DNA of 64,000 bases. Origin: JADJGC01 sp964576925 (GTDB lineage Bacteria > Zixibacteria > MSB-5A5 > CAIYYT01). Of this stretch, positions 43,537 to 51,945 are shown piece by piece (position 1 is the first letter of the stretch; the number at the start of each line of letters is the position of its first letter). Under the pieces are notes generated by a model. It was given only the letters and a program-made list of their open reading frames with translations. It ran no database searches and was not told the DNA's origin. Made by a program: the position numbers and the translations under genes. Location: positions 682,001 through 746,000 of the forward strand of contig CAZNWJ010000001.1 in assembly GCA_964576925.1 (NCBI GenBank). The letters are read 5' to 3'.

Positions 43537-45234
43537 TCAAACTTGCGCCGCCGTCAGATCATCGGCGCGGAGTTCGCTGCCAGTCTGCGGTTCGACGATC
43601 GGGATCGTTACCGTTATGCTTGCGCCTTGACCCGGTTCGGATTCGACCGAGATCGTGCCCTCGTGATTCTTGATCACTTTTCGACATACGGTTAGGCCGA
43701 AGCCGTGACCATGTTCCTTGGTTGTGAAGCGATCGCGGAAGGCTTTCTGCAAGTTTTCCGGGCTGAATCCGGCGCCGTTGTCTTGAACCACAAGCGTAAA
43801 CTCATGCTTCTCGGCGTTGAATCGCGTGCGGATGCAAATGATGCCGTCGGAGCGATCCGCCCCGATTGCATCGGCCGCGTTGTTGATCATGTTGTAGAGC
43901 ACTTGCTGCATCTGCGACATATCGATCAACATCGGCGGTAAGGCTGCATCGAGATCCAATTCGATACGCACTTTGCGGAAGCGCCGCTGGTGGCGCGCGA
44001 ACGTCGCGATCTCCTGGATCAGTTCATTCAGGTCGCCCGTCTGGCGCTTCGTCTCCAATTTGCCCGCCGCCGATAGCGAGGCAGTAAACTTTTCAAACTT
44101 GCCGATGTTCTTCTTTACATTCTCCAAATACTTGATCGCAGTCTCTGGGTACGATCCGGCCGCCTTCATTTCAAACAGCTCGACATTGGAAAGAATGATC
44201 GCGATGAAGTTGTTAAGTTCGTGGGCAATCTCCGACGACATCATGCCTTGTGTTGCCGCCCGCTCCAAGCCGACAAGGTGGTCCTTGAAATCTTCGAGCC
44301 GCACCATAGCCGACTGTACTTCCTGCAACAGGACGATGTTATCGAGTGAAATCGAACTCAAGCTCAACAGCACCGTCAACATCTGCCGGTCGGCTTCGGT
44401 CACGGTGGTTGGGTGCTCACACTTGATGACCAGTACCAACTTCAGTTTCTCGGTGGCCGGCAGGGAGAACAGGCAGTAGTTCCCTTCGCTGTTGCGCAGG
44501 TTCTGTGAAATTGGTTGGAGTTCCGCTCGCTCGATGAGGCGCTCAAACACCGGGTGGTGCACAATTTGTCCGTTGAATTCCAGTTCGCTTGCTCCCAGGA
44601 AATCGTCGGGAAAATCGCGCAGGCAAACCGTATCAACGCGCGCAAACTGCATCGGCTGCTCAGCCGAACTCAGCACAATCTGGGCTTGCTCCTCCGACTT
44701 GTTGTAGAACAGCACCATGCCCTCTTTGAGCCCGAAGTGGAACAAGGCAAACCGCAGGATCAATTTAATCAACGATTCACTGTCGCCGGCCGTGTAGAGC
44801 GCTCCCATCAAGTGTGACAGGTGCTGCAAGCCGCCGGCTCCTTGCTTCTTCTGCAGGTCGCGCCGCTTGGCGAAGGCTGTGGCAATCGACTTGCGGATCT
44901 CGGCCAGCTCAAACGGCTTCATGATGTAGTCGTACGCCCCGGTCGCAATCGCCTTCTTGGCCGTTTCGACGTCGGCGTAACCCGTCATGAAGATGATGCC
45001 GATTTCCGGGTCGATTTCGAGGACGCGCTGGGCAAGCGTGATGCCGTCCATGTCCGGCATCTTAATGTCGGTCAGGACAAAATCGAACTTCTCCCGTGAA
45101 ACCAGACGCAGCACTTCCTGCGGGCTGGGAGTCGACAGGATTGTATGACCCACAGTTGAGAGGGCGTCGGATGCAAAGTGGAGGACGATTTCCTCGTCAT
45201 CGACGATCAGGATTTTTGCAGAGTCACCTGCGAT
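43537..45234 (-). CDS. Receiver-domain histidine kinase, start codon non-canonical or frameshifted
   Basis: The kinase has a receiver domain (acceptor Asp in LTDIKMPDMDG, switch Lys in IMKPFE), a GAF-like middle and an H box (SSEIAHELNNF), then the ATPase domain (NMINNAADAI, DNGAGF, GHGFGLTVC). The first standard start, GTG 45153, would delete strand 1 and the acidic DDEE pocket. The frame upstream reads KILIVDDEE, with no ATG, GTG or TTG before a stop. I extend to an ATC at 45234, with AGGAG 7 nt upstream. The alternative is a -1 frameshift from the preceding receiver gene at CAAAAA (45213-45218). Confidence 0.8.
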   Translation of the reverse strand: MAGDSAKILIVDDEEIVLHFASDALSTVGHTILSTPSPQEVLRLVSREKFDFVLTDIKMPDMDGITLAQRVLEIDPEIGIIFMTGYADVETAKKAIATGAYDYIMKPFELAEIRKSIATAFAKRRDLQKKQGAGGLQHLSHLMGALYTAGDSESLIKLILRFALFHFGLKEGMVLFYNKSEEQAQIVLSSAEQPMQFARVDTVCLRDFPDDFLGASELEFNGQIVHHPVFERLIERAELQPISQNLRNSEGNYCLFSLPATEKLKLVLVIKCEHPTTVTEADRQMLTVLLSLSSISLDNIVLLQEVQSAMVRLEDFKDHLVGLERAATQGMMSSEIAHELNNFIAIILSNVELFEMKAAGSYPETAIKYLENVKKNIGKFEKFTASLSAAGKLETKRQTGDLNELIQEIATFARHQRRFRKVRIELDLDAALPPMLIDMSQMQQVLYNMINNAADAIGADRSDGIICIRTRFNAEKHEFTLVVQDNGAGFSPENLQKAFRDRFTTKEHGHGFGLTVCRKVIKNHEGTISVESEPGQGASITVTIPIVEPQTGSELRADDLTAAQV

Positions 45235-45644
45235 GGCGTTTCTCCTTTGCCTGCTGCGCCGCGCCGCTGAGCGCTATCCTCAGCGCGCTGAAGCACCGTT
45301 CGCAATTCTGCCAGATCGAACGGTTTGCAAATCGTGCCGACGACGCCGGGATTCTCTGTGGCCCGGCTGAGCTTGTCGGGGTAGCTGTCGGTAACAACCA
45401 CCATGGTGGTTGCATCAAGCTCGTGGACCTTCTTCGCCGTCGTTAAGCCGTCCTGCCGCGGCATGTGCATATCGGTAAACACCAGGTCGTAATGTCGGGC
45501 CCGCACCATCTCCACCGCCTCGATCCCGTTCGCCGCTTTTGCGACCTCATAGCCGTCATTGCGCAATACGTCCACCAGGAGATCGCGGATGATCTCGGTA
45601 TCGTCTACGACGAGTATCGTGCGGATGGCGCGTTGTGACCTCAT
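45207..45644 (-). CDS. Single-domain response regulator (receiver 2)
   Basis: 145 residues from ATG 45644, which overlaps the previous stop codon (ATGA); the longer frame to 45734 is unlikely. Receiver motifs: LVVDDTE, acceptor Asp in FTDMHMP (~58), CKPFD Lys. There is no output domain. Its 3' end overlaps the receiver-kinase frame, and the last codons (CAA AAA TCC TGA) include a possible slippery run. Confidence 0.88.
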   Translation of the reverse strand: MRSQRAIRTILVVDDTEIIRDLLVDVLRNDGYEVAKAANGIEAVEMVRARHYDLVFTDMHMPRQDGLTTAKKVHELDATTMVVVTDSYPDKLSRATENPGVVGTICKPFDLAELRTVLQRAEDSAQRRGAAGKGETPSQVTLQKS

Positions 45645-46006
45645 AACGATCCCAGGGCGTTTTGAACGGCCGCGCGGATTTGCGCGATCGAAAATGGTTT
45701 CTTCAAAAAGTCGGCTGCGCCGGCCTGAATGCACTCGGAAGCAGTCTGCAGCGACGCGTAGCCGGTGACGACAATCACCTTGATTCCTTTGTCATGTTCC
45801 TTGATCTTTTTCAGCAAGGTCAGCCCGTCCATACCGGGCATCTTCAGGTCGGTAATGACCAGATCGACTGGATTTTGCTGGATCATCTCCAGCGCCGTCT
45901 CCCCGTTGTGCGCTCCCATCGGGTCCTGGGCAGAAAACACTTCCAGGAGGAATTCGCGCATAACTTCTTCATCATCAACGACTAATATCTTCTTTGGGTC
46001 AGGCAT
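45641..46006 (-). CDS. Single-domain response regulator (receiver 1)
   Basis: 121 residues. Receiver motifs: ILVVDDEE, acceptor Asp53 in ITDLKMPG, Thr in VVTGYA, Lys in LKKPFS. No output domain, so it probably passes phosphate on in a relay or acts by protein contact. ATG 46006 lies inside the end of the HAMP-kinase gene (8-nt overlap). Confidence 0.9.
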   Translation of the reverse strand: MPDPKKILVVDDEEVMREFLLEVFSAQDPMGAHNGETALEMIQQNPVDLVITDLKMPGMDGLTLLKKIKEHDKGIKVIVVTGYASLQTASECIQAGAADFLKKPFSIAQIRAAVQNALGSL

Positions 46007-47678
46007 CAAACACCTTGTTGGGTTGCGGCTTTTGTACTCCGGGCATTTTTGCTCTTTCTTTTACAATCGGTAAAACTACTGTAAAAGTTGAGCCCACACC
46101 TACTTGCGAATCGAGTTTTATGTCGCCCCCGTGATCGCGGATAATCCCGTACGACACCGAAAGACCCAGACCCGTGCCTTCTCCAACCTTCTTGGTCGTA
46201 AAGAAGGGTTCGAAAATCTTCGATCGATTCTCCTCGGGTATGCCGACTCCGCTGTCTCTGAACTCGATCTCAATCGAACCGCCGAATTCTCCGACCGGCG
46301 GATTGTGACGCGTCCGAACTGCCAGATCGCCGCCCTCTGGCATCGATTGCATGCTGTTGATCAGGATGTTTGTGAAGACCTGCTGCAGCAGATTGACGTT
46401 GCCGAGGATTCGCGGCAGATTGGGCTGAAGCTCGACATTGAGATGGATATCCTTCATCCCGAGCTGATGCTGGGTGAAGACAAAAGTCTCTTCCAGGGCG
46501 GCGTTGACGTCAACCAGATCAAATTCCGCTTTGTCCGACGACCGGCTGAACTTCAACAAGTTCTTCACGATCATCTTACAGCGGCGTGCCTGGAGCTCGA
46601 TATCCGCCAGATAACGCTGGAAATTGGCGTAGTCGCGTTCCTCCAGCTTGCCGTTCTGCAGTTTTTCAATGGCGAACTGGGCATATCCGAGAATACCGCC
46701 CAGCGGATTGTTTAGTTCATGAGCCACTCCGGCCGCCAACTGGCCGACGGCCGCCATCTTCTCCGATTGAATCACCTGTTTCTGGACTTCTTCCAGCTTC
46801 TGCGTTCGCTCGTGCACCTTCTGTTCGAGCGTCTGATTGTGCAGTTCCAGCTCGCTCTGCGAACGCTGCAACGAATCGCACATCTTGTTGAAGGCCTCAG
46901 CCAGGCGCTCCAATTCGGCATCGGTCTGCATTTTCACCCGCTGCGACAAATCGCCGGAGGCAATGCGCTCGGTAACTTCGACCAGGGTGTTGATCGGGCT
47001 GGCGATCATCTTGACCAACGTAACCGAGAGAAGAATGCCGAGCATCACCAACAGGAGCGTGAAATAGACAATCATTTGCCGCGTTTCGCTGATCTTGGAC
47101 AAAGTCTCCTTGGTGTCGATCCCGATGCGCACGAAACCGATGATCTCGCCCGGATCGGAATTGGCCGGCGTTGTCTGGCCCAACTCCTCGCGCGACACCT
47201 CTGCCTTGTGAGAGCGGACGGGGGCAACCACCTCGATAAAGCTTGCGCCATTGGATAGAGTGTGCTCATGAAATGCCGCGCTCTCGCTGCCGGAAGCGAA
47301 CATTACAGGGAAGTGCGCGAGCGGGTCGTCCATGCGAATGAGGTCGGGGCCGATTCCCGATTGCATTCCCTCTTGAAGAATCCGGCCGTTTGCCGCATAC
47401 ACCTGCGCAAAAAGGATTTCCGGTTCGCTCAGGACACCGCTGACCAGTACCTCCAACTCGCTCCCGATCTCGAGCATGACGCCGAATTCCGCATTGTGCG
47501 CCATATTGCGCGTCAGCGACTGGCCACGGGCCTTGAGTCCGTCGATCGCCGACTCGCTGAATTCCTCGAGCAGAAACATCGACAGCAGCAGGGAACTGAT
47601 CAACAGCAGCGCGCTCACCCCGATGATCAGGCGCCACTTCATACCGACCCGATTATGGATGCGTTCAAAAAACGACAT
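45999..47678 (-). CDS. HAMP sensor histidine kinase
   Basis: 559 residues. Membrane helices lie at ~15-35 and ~190-215, enclosing a periplasmic sensor region. Then HAMP (~215-270, NTLVEVTERIASGDLSQRV), a coiled coil, the H box (GVAHELNNPLGGILGYAQF) and the ATPase domain (NILINSMQSM, DSGVGIPEEN, GTGLGLSVSYG). It is likely to phosphorylate the adjacent receivers. The start overlaps the stop codon of the binding-protein gene (TGATG), so the sensor probably reads that protein's ligand. Confidence 0.92.
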   Translation of the reverse strand: MSFFERIHNRVGMKWRLIIGVSALLLISSLLLSMFLLEEFSESAIDGLKARGQSLTRNMAHNAEFGVMLEIGSELEVLVSGVLSEPEILFAQVYAANGRILQEGMQSGIGPDLIRMDDPLAHFPVMFASGSESAAFHEHTLSNGASFIEVVAPVRSHKAEVSREELGQTTPANSDPGEIIGFVRIGIDTKETLSKISETRQMIVYFTLLLVMLGILLSVTLVKMIASPINTLVEVTERIASGDLSQRVKMQTDAELERLAEAFNKMCDSLQRSQSELELHNQTLEQKVHERTQKLEEVQKQVIQSEKMAAVGQLAAGVAHELNNPLGGILGYAQFAIEKLQNGKLEERDYANFQRYLADIELQARRCKMIVKNLLKFSRSSDKAEFDLVDVNAALEETFVFTQHQLGMKDIHLNVELQPNLPRILGNVNLLQQVFTNILINSMQSMPEGGDLAVRTRHNPPVGEFGGSIEIEFRDSGVGIPEENRSKIFEPFFTTKKVGEGTGLGLSVSYGIIRDHGGDIKLDSQVGVGSTFTVVLPIVKERAKMPGVQKPQPNKVFDA

Positions 47679-48670
47679 CAGTAGGTCTCCTTCGCAACAC
47701 TGATCAGCTCCTGCGAGAGGTCGATATTGAGAAGCTTGCTGGATTTCAAGTTGAGGTAAAGATAGACTACATCTGGAGTGGTTGGTTTGACGGTGGCAAT
47801 CTCGCGCCCCGAAAGGACCTGCAGCGCGAGCTCGCCCGCCTGCCGCCCGATGAACTTGTAGTCAGCCTCGAGACAAAAGAGCGCGCCCGTCTCCACGAAG
47901 TTTTGGTTGAACCCCATGATCGGCACGCCGCAGCGGAGTGTCTCCATCAGGGTATGCCGGATGAACTGAGGTGTCGATAGCTCTTCGTCCGCCACCGTCC
48001 AGATGCCGTCAACGGCGTGACAAAGGCTGTCAATCGCCGGCGGGAGCTCTTTCGTCGAGGTAACCACGATTTCGACCAATTGAAGACCCAACGCGGAAGT
48101 GGCCCGGCGCGCTTCTTCGACCAACCGGGCTGTGCTCTTGGTGTAAATCACGCCGATCCGCTTGAGTTGCGGAATCACTTCGGAAAACCGCTTGATCTGT
48201 TGGCTTACGGGTATATCGAGCGCGGCTCCCGTAATGCGACCGCCGGGCTTGTCCCACGAGGCGATGAATCCCGACTCAATGGGATTCAGTACTTTGGCAA
48301 AGACTATCGGTAACTTGGGAAAATTGCGGCTGGCAAAAGCGGTCGCATTGGTGCCGATCGTGACCAGTAACTCCGGCTTCTCGGCGGCAATCGCGGCAGC
48401 CTGCGGCTCGTCAAGACTCCGCAGAAAACGCGTTACGAGCGTACAAGGCGGGTCACAGCCCCGCAGCGACCATTCCAGTCCGGAGATTGTGCGCAGCGTG
48501 TGCTTGGTGGAGTCCGCATAGAGAATCGCGACGCGCCGCGATGGTTGCGCGTTTGCCGCGACGCTCAGGACCAACAGGCCAAGCAGAGAAACCGCGAGTC
48601 GGCGAGCTAACACTGACCGGCGCTCCTCGATTCGCACACGCTGTGCAGACCGTTCCGTCGCTTTCTGCAT
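47678..48670 (-). CDS. ABC-type substrate-binding-like protein
   Basis: 330 residues. A signal peptide (~25-42) is followed by an ABC_sub_bind (TrpX-like) fold (VAILYADSTKHTL, LLVTIGTNATAFA, VPIMGFNQNFVETGALFCLEADY). No transporter genes are adjacent. Its operon partner is the HAMP kinase, so it probably serves as a periplasmic ligand sensor. The exact start is uncertain. Confidence 0.82.
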   Translation of the reverse strand: MQKATERSAQRVRIEERRSVLARRLAVSLLGLLVLSVAANAQPSRRVAILYADSTKHTLRTISGLEWSLRGCDPPCTLVTRFLRSLDEPQAAAIAAEKPELLVTIGTNATAFASRNFPKLPIVFAKVLNPIESGFIASWDKPGGRITGAALDIPVSQQIKRFSEVIPQLKRIGVIYTKSTARLVEEARRATSALGLQLVEIVVTSTKELPPAIDSLCHAVDGIWTVADEELSTPQFIRHTLMETLRCGVPIMGFNQNFVETGALFCLEADYKFIGRQAGELALQVLSGREIATVKPTTPDVVYLYLNLKSSKLLNIDLSQELISVAKETY

Positions 48671-49255
48671 TCACCCAATGCAGTAGGCACGAATACACCC
48701 TCCCAAGGTGACAAAGGTTGAAAGCAACCCGTGCCGAAGCGGAGCCAAGCAATGAGGTGATCTGTCGGAGCTGAGGCTACCCCAGAGTTTCATGGCCGCG
48801 CGACAGTTGTACCTTGGATTTATCGGAATGCCGTTACCACCCTTTACGCGATTGGGGCAATAAATCGTCCAATTTGCACTGCTCTGAAACATCTCGCATC
48901 GAGAATATTCGACTTACCTCGCCGGCCAGGTCTGCACCTTTCCCATGTGAAACATCGGCTCGGTCTCGGGGACTCGCAGGGCCGGGGCGAATCTGGACTA
49001 GGTCGAACTCTTATGCGAAAATCATCGCAGCGACACGCCCCTTTTTCCAGTGCTCGCGTTAAAAAATCCGGCACTAATCCGATACAAGCTTTTGAGATCA
49101 CCACATGCCGATTCATCGGTCACACACAGTCTCTTGGAACTTGCAACTCTGACCTGGCCCGATGACTGTCGGTGTGTGTTCGCAAACGCAGTCGATGCGA
49201 TCGCCTTCTTCGATCACAACTGCGGGTTGTTCACCGTCAAACAACCGGAGGTCGC
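48671..49255. other. 585-nt divergent intergenic region
   Basis: It lies between the binding-protein/two-component operon (minus) and the TonB-dependent receptor (plus). I find no gene. A 5-bp hairpin with an AAAG loop (48716-48729) and GC-rich complementary stretches up to ~48785 may fold in the leader of the minus operon. No known riboswitch consensus fits, and no confident promoter could be placed. Confidence 0.4.
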
Positions 49256-51919
49256 TTGAAGAATTCAATCATAATCATAGCAGCGGTGCTCATCGCTATC
49301 GGATTTCTGGGTCTTGCCGACCCCCTGATCGCGAAAACGACAGGAAAAATCTCCGGGACGGTTGTCTCGGCTGAAACCGGCGAACCGCTCGCCGGCGCGA
49401 CCGTGACCATTGTCGGCCAGTCGATCGTGACGGTTACTGATCTTGACGGCGAATTCTACATCTTGAACCTCCCGGTTGCCTCTTACGATGTCGCGGTACA
49501 ACTCATCGGTTACCAAACTGAAGTCCGTTCCGGCCTGACTGTATTGCTTGATCTCACAACGCCGGTCGAGATCGCTCTGATCTCGGCAACCGTAGAACTC
49601 GACACTGTCGTGACGGTTGTCGCCGAGCGGCCGCTAATTCAAAAAGACTTGACGGCATCGATGCGGACCATAACTAAGGAAGAGCTCGATAACCAGCCGA
49701 ACAGCCGCAACATCCAGCAGGTCATCTTGCGCATGAACGGCACCGTCTCCGACAACTCCGGCGGTTTGCACGTGCGCGGCGGCCGCTACGGTGAAGTGAC
49801 CTACTACTTCGACGGTATGCCGGTTCAAGACCAGTTTTCCGGCGGACTCGGGACTCGCATTAATCCGGACGCGCTGGAAACCGTCAGTCTGACCTCCGGG
49901 GGATATTCAGCCGAATACGGCGAGGCGCTGTCGGGCGTGGTCAATCTCCTGACCCAGGAGGGCTCGAGCCACTACGTCGGCAAATTGAAACTCGCCGACG
50001 GTTACACGACGCCCTATAACGTCCAGACCGGAGAGTTTGACGCCACTCGTCGCACCGACAATTACTATGGAGTGTTCAATCTCGCCGGGCCAATTCCCGG
50101 CATCAACAGCGAACGCGCCAGCTTCTTTAATTCTCTGGAGTATGCGCACAACGGCGGGTATCTGCCGCACAATCGCGCCGAGAGCTGGACGATCACTTCC
50201 AAGCTCGCTTTGCGCCCCATGCAGGCTCTCAAGCTGACGCTGTATTCAAACCTCTACAATCGCGAGCAACAGCGCTACGAGCATCGCGATGTCAACGGTT
50301 ATTCCTATGACTTCGCCTTGACCAACTCCGGGCTGATCAAGAACGATGCTGCCCGCGTCGGCGGCAATGCTACGCTGCAGCTCTCGGCAAATACGATGAT
50401 GTCGATGAAGATCGGCTATTTCGAAACCCGCACCAAGCTGGCGCCCGATCACCTCTTCGATCTCTATTGGGATAAGTGGCCAGGGTACTCGGTTGACGAA
50501 AACGGGCTCTATAACGGCACAATTCAGGATAACTATACGACGGATTCGCTGTACTATTATAGCGGCTACGTCAACGATACTCTCTACTATCCCTATTATC
50601 TCGACAAGAAGTCATCCTATAAGTCGATCGGCTTTGACGTCTTGTCGCAAGTCTCAAAGCACCATCAACTGACTATCGGCGGCGAGTATCGTCAGAATCG
50701 ACTCCTCTGGGACAACAAGCAGTTCTTCAATGTTCGCCCTTACGGCGAAAAATACGACGTCGGTCCGAGCTATGCCGCCGGCTATCTGCAGGACAAGATT
50801 GAACTCGGGTACATGATCATTAACGCCGGTCTGCGCCTCGACTATCTTAATGCTGAGGTTGATTACTGGGATGATCCGGCTTTCAAGACGACACGCTTGC
50901 GCTCCAAGAGCAAAACGCACCTGTCGCCCCGACTGGGCTTCTCGCATCCGGTATCGGAGTACACTCTATTCCATTTCAACTATGGCTACTATTACCAGGT
51001 ACCGCAGTATCCGTACATGTTTACAAACCTCGGCGCCGATCTGACCACCGGCTTTCCGATTGTCGGGAATCCCGACATGGAACCGGAGCGCACGATCTCC
51101 TACGAATTCGGTATTACCCAGCGACTTGCCGACGACATTCGCTTGAACGCGACGACCTACTACAAGGATGTCTCCAATCTCGTGTCGGCGAAGCTGGTCG
51201 ACCTGCCGTCGGGAACCTTCACGCAATATGTCAACGGCGACTATGGCTCGGTTAAGGGACTCGATTTCTCGCTGACACGCGCCGGCAACGCTAACCTCAC
51301 GGGATCGGTCAACTACTCGTACATGATTGCCGAAGGCAATTCCTCCAACGCTAACGAGTACTATTACAATTATTTCACGCAGGGTGAAGATGCGCCGGTG
51401 ATCCCGGTGCAGGAATTCCCTCTCGCCTTCGACCAGCGGCATACGCTCAACATCAATGTCGACTTCCGCGTGCCGCGACACCAGAAGCTGAGAGCTTTTG
51501 GAATGACTCTGCCGTCGGCCTGGGGCGCGAATGCGTTCTTCACGTATGGCAGCGGCATGCCGTATACGCGCACCGACCAGAACGGCGTCCGCCTGGGCGG
51601 TCTGAATGAGGCTCGCATGCCCGCGAACTATCGCGTCGATATGCGCTTTGACAAAGACTTCTTCCCGTTCAAGAGCGCGTCGACCCGCTTGCGCCTCTTT
51701 GTCGAGGTCAACAACCTGCTCGACCGGCGCAATGTCATCAATGTGTATTCTCGCACCGGACTGGCCGACATCGATGGATACGACTTCAGTCTGACCTCTG
51801 ACCCGCCCGGCACGGCAACCGCCGATGATGTCAACGCACTGCGCCGACTGCTCGCCAGGGATCCGCAGAACTTCGACGCACCGCGCTCGATTCAATGGGG
51901 GTTGGAATGGATCTTCTAA
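49256..51919 (+). CDS. TonB-dependent outer-membrane receptor with carboxypeptidase-regulatory-like domain
   Basis: 887 residues from TTG 49256 with GGAGG 4 nt upstream, which gives a proper signal peptide (LKNSIIIIAAVLIAIGFLGLA). A CarboxypepD_reg-like domain spans ~35-115 (GKISGTVVSAETGEPLAGATV). A plug follows (NIQQVILRMNG, GGLHVRGGRYGEVTYYFDGMPV), and a ~22-strand barrel ends IQWGLEWIF. The substrate is unknown. It depends on TonB/ExbBD, encoded at 14-17 kb. It is grouped with a secreted sorting-domain protein and a PorV-like barrel. Confidence 0.9.
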   Translation: MKNSIIIIAAVLIAIGFLGLADPLIAKTTGKISGTVVSAETGEPLAGATVTIVGQSIVTVTDLDGEFYILNLPVASYDVAVQLIGYQTEVRSGLTVLLDLTTPVEIALISATVELDTVVTVVAERPLIQKDLTASMRTITKEELDNQPNSRNIQQVILRMNGTVSDNSGGLHVRGGRYGEVTYYFDGMPVQDQFSGGLGTRINPDALETVSLTSGGYSAEYGEALSGVVNLLTQEGSSHYVGKLKLADGYTTPYNVQTGEFDATRRTDNYYGVFNLAGPIPGINSERASFFNSLEYAHNGGYLPHNRAESWTITSKLALRPMQALKLTLYSNLYNREQQRYEHRDVNGYSYDFALTNSGLIKNDAARVGGNATLQLSANTMMSMKIGYFETRTKLAPDHLFDLYWDKWPGYSVDENGLYNGTIQDNYTTDSLYYYSGYVNDTLYYPYYLDKKSSYKSIGFDVLSQVSKHHQLTIGGEYRQNRLLWDNKQFFNVRPYGEKYDVGPSYAAGYLQDKIELGYMIINAGLRLDYLNAEVDYWDDPAFKTTRLRSKSKTHLSPRLGFSHPVSEYTLFHFNYGYYYQVPQYPYMFTNLGADLTTGFPIVGNPDMEPERTISYEFGITQRLADDIRLNATTYYKDVSNLVSAKLVDLPSGTFTQYVNGDYGSVKGLDFSLTRAGNANLTGSVNYSYMIAEGNSSNANEYYYNYFTQGEDAPVIPVQEFPLAFDQRHTLNINVDFRVPRHQKLRAFGMTLPSAWGANAFFTYGSGMPYTRTDQNGVRLGGLNEARMPANYRVDMRFDKDFFPFKSASTRLRLFVEVNNLLDRRNVINVYSRTGLADIDGYDFSLTSDPPGTATADDVNALRRLLARDPQNFDAPRSIQWGLEWIF

Positions 51920-51945
51920 CCACTCGGAAATGTGGAGGTTTGCTC

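Noticed and set aside
48700..48785. Possible c-di-GMP (GEMM-I) riboswitch, because of a GGTTGAAAG-type hairpin and GGCTACC
   Set aside because: The conserved core and tetraloop-receptor order do not match the consensus on either strand.
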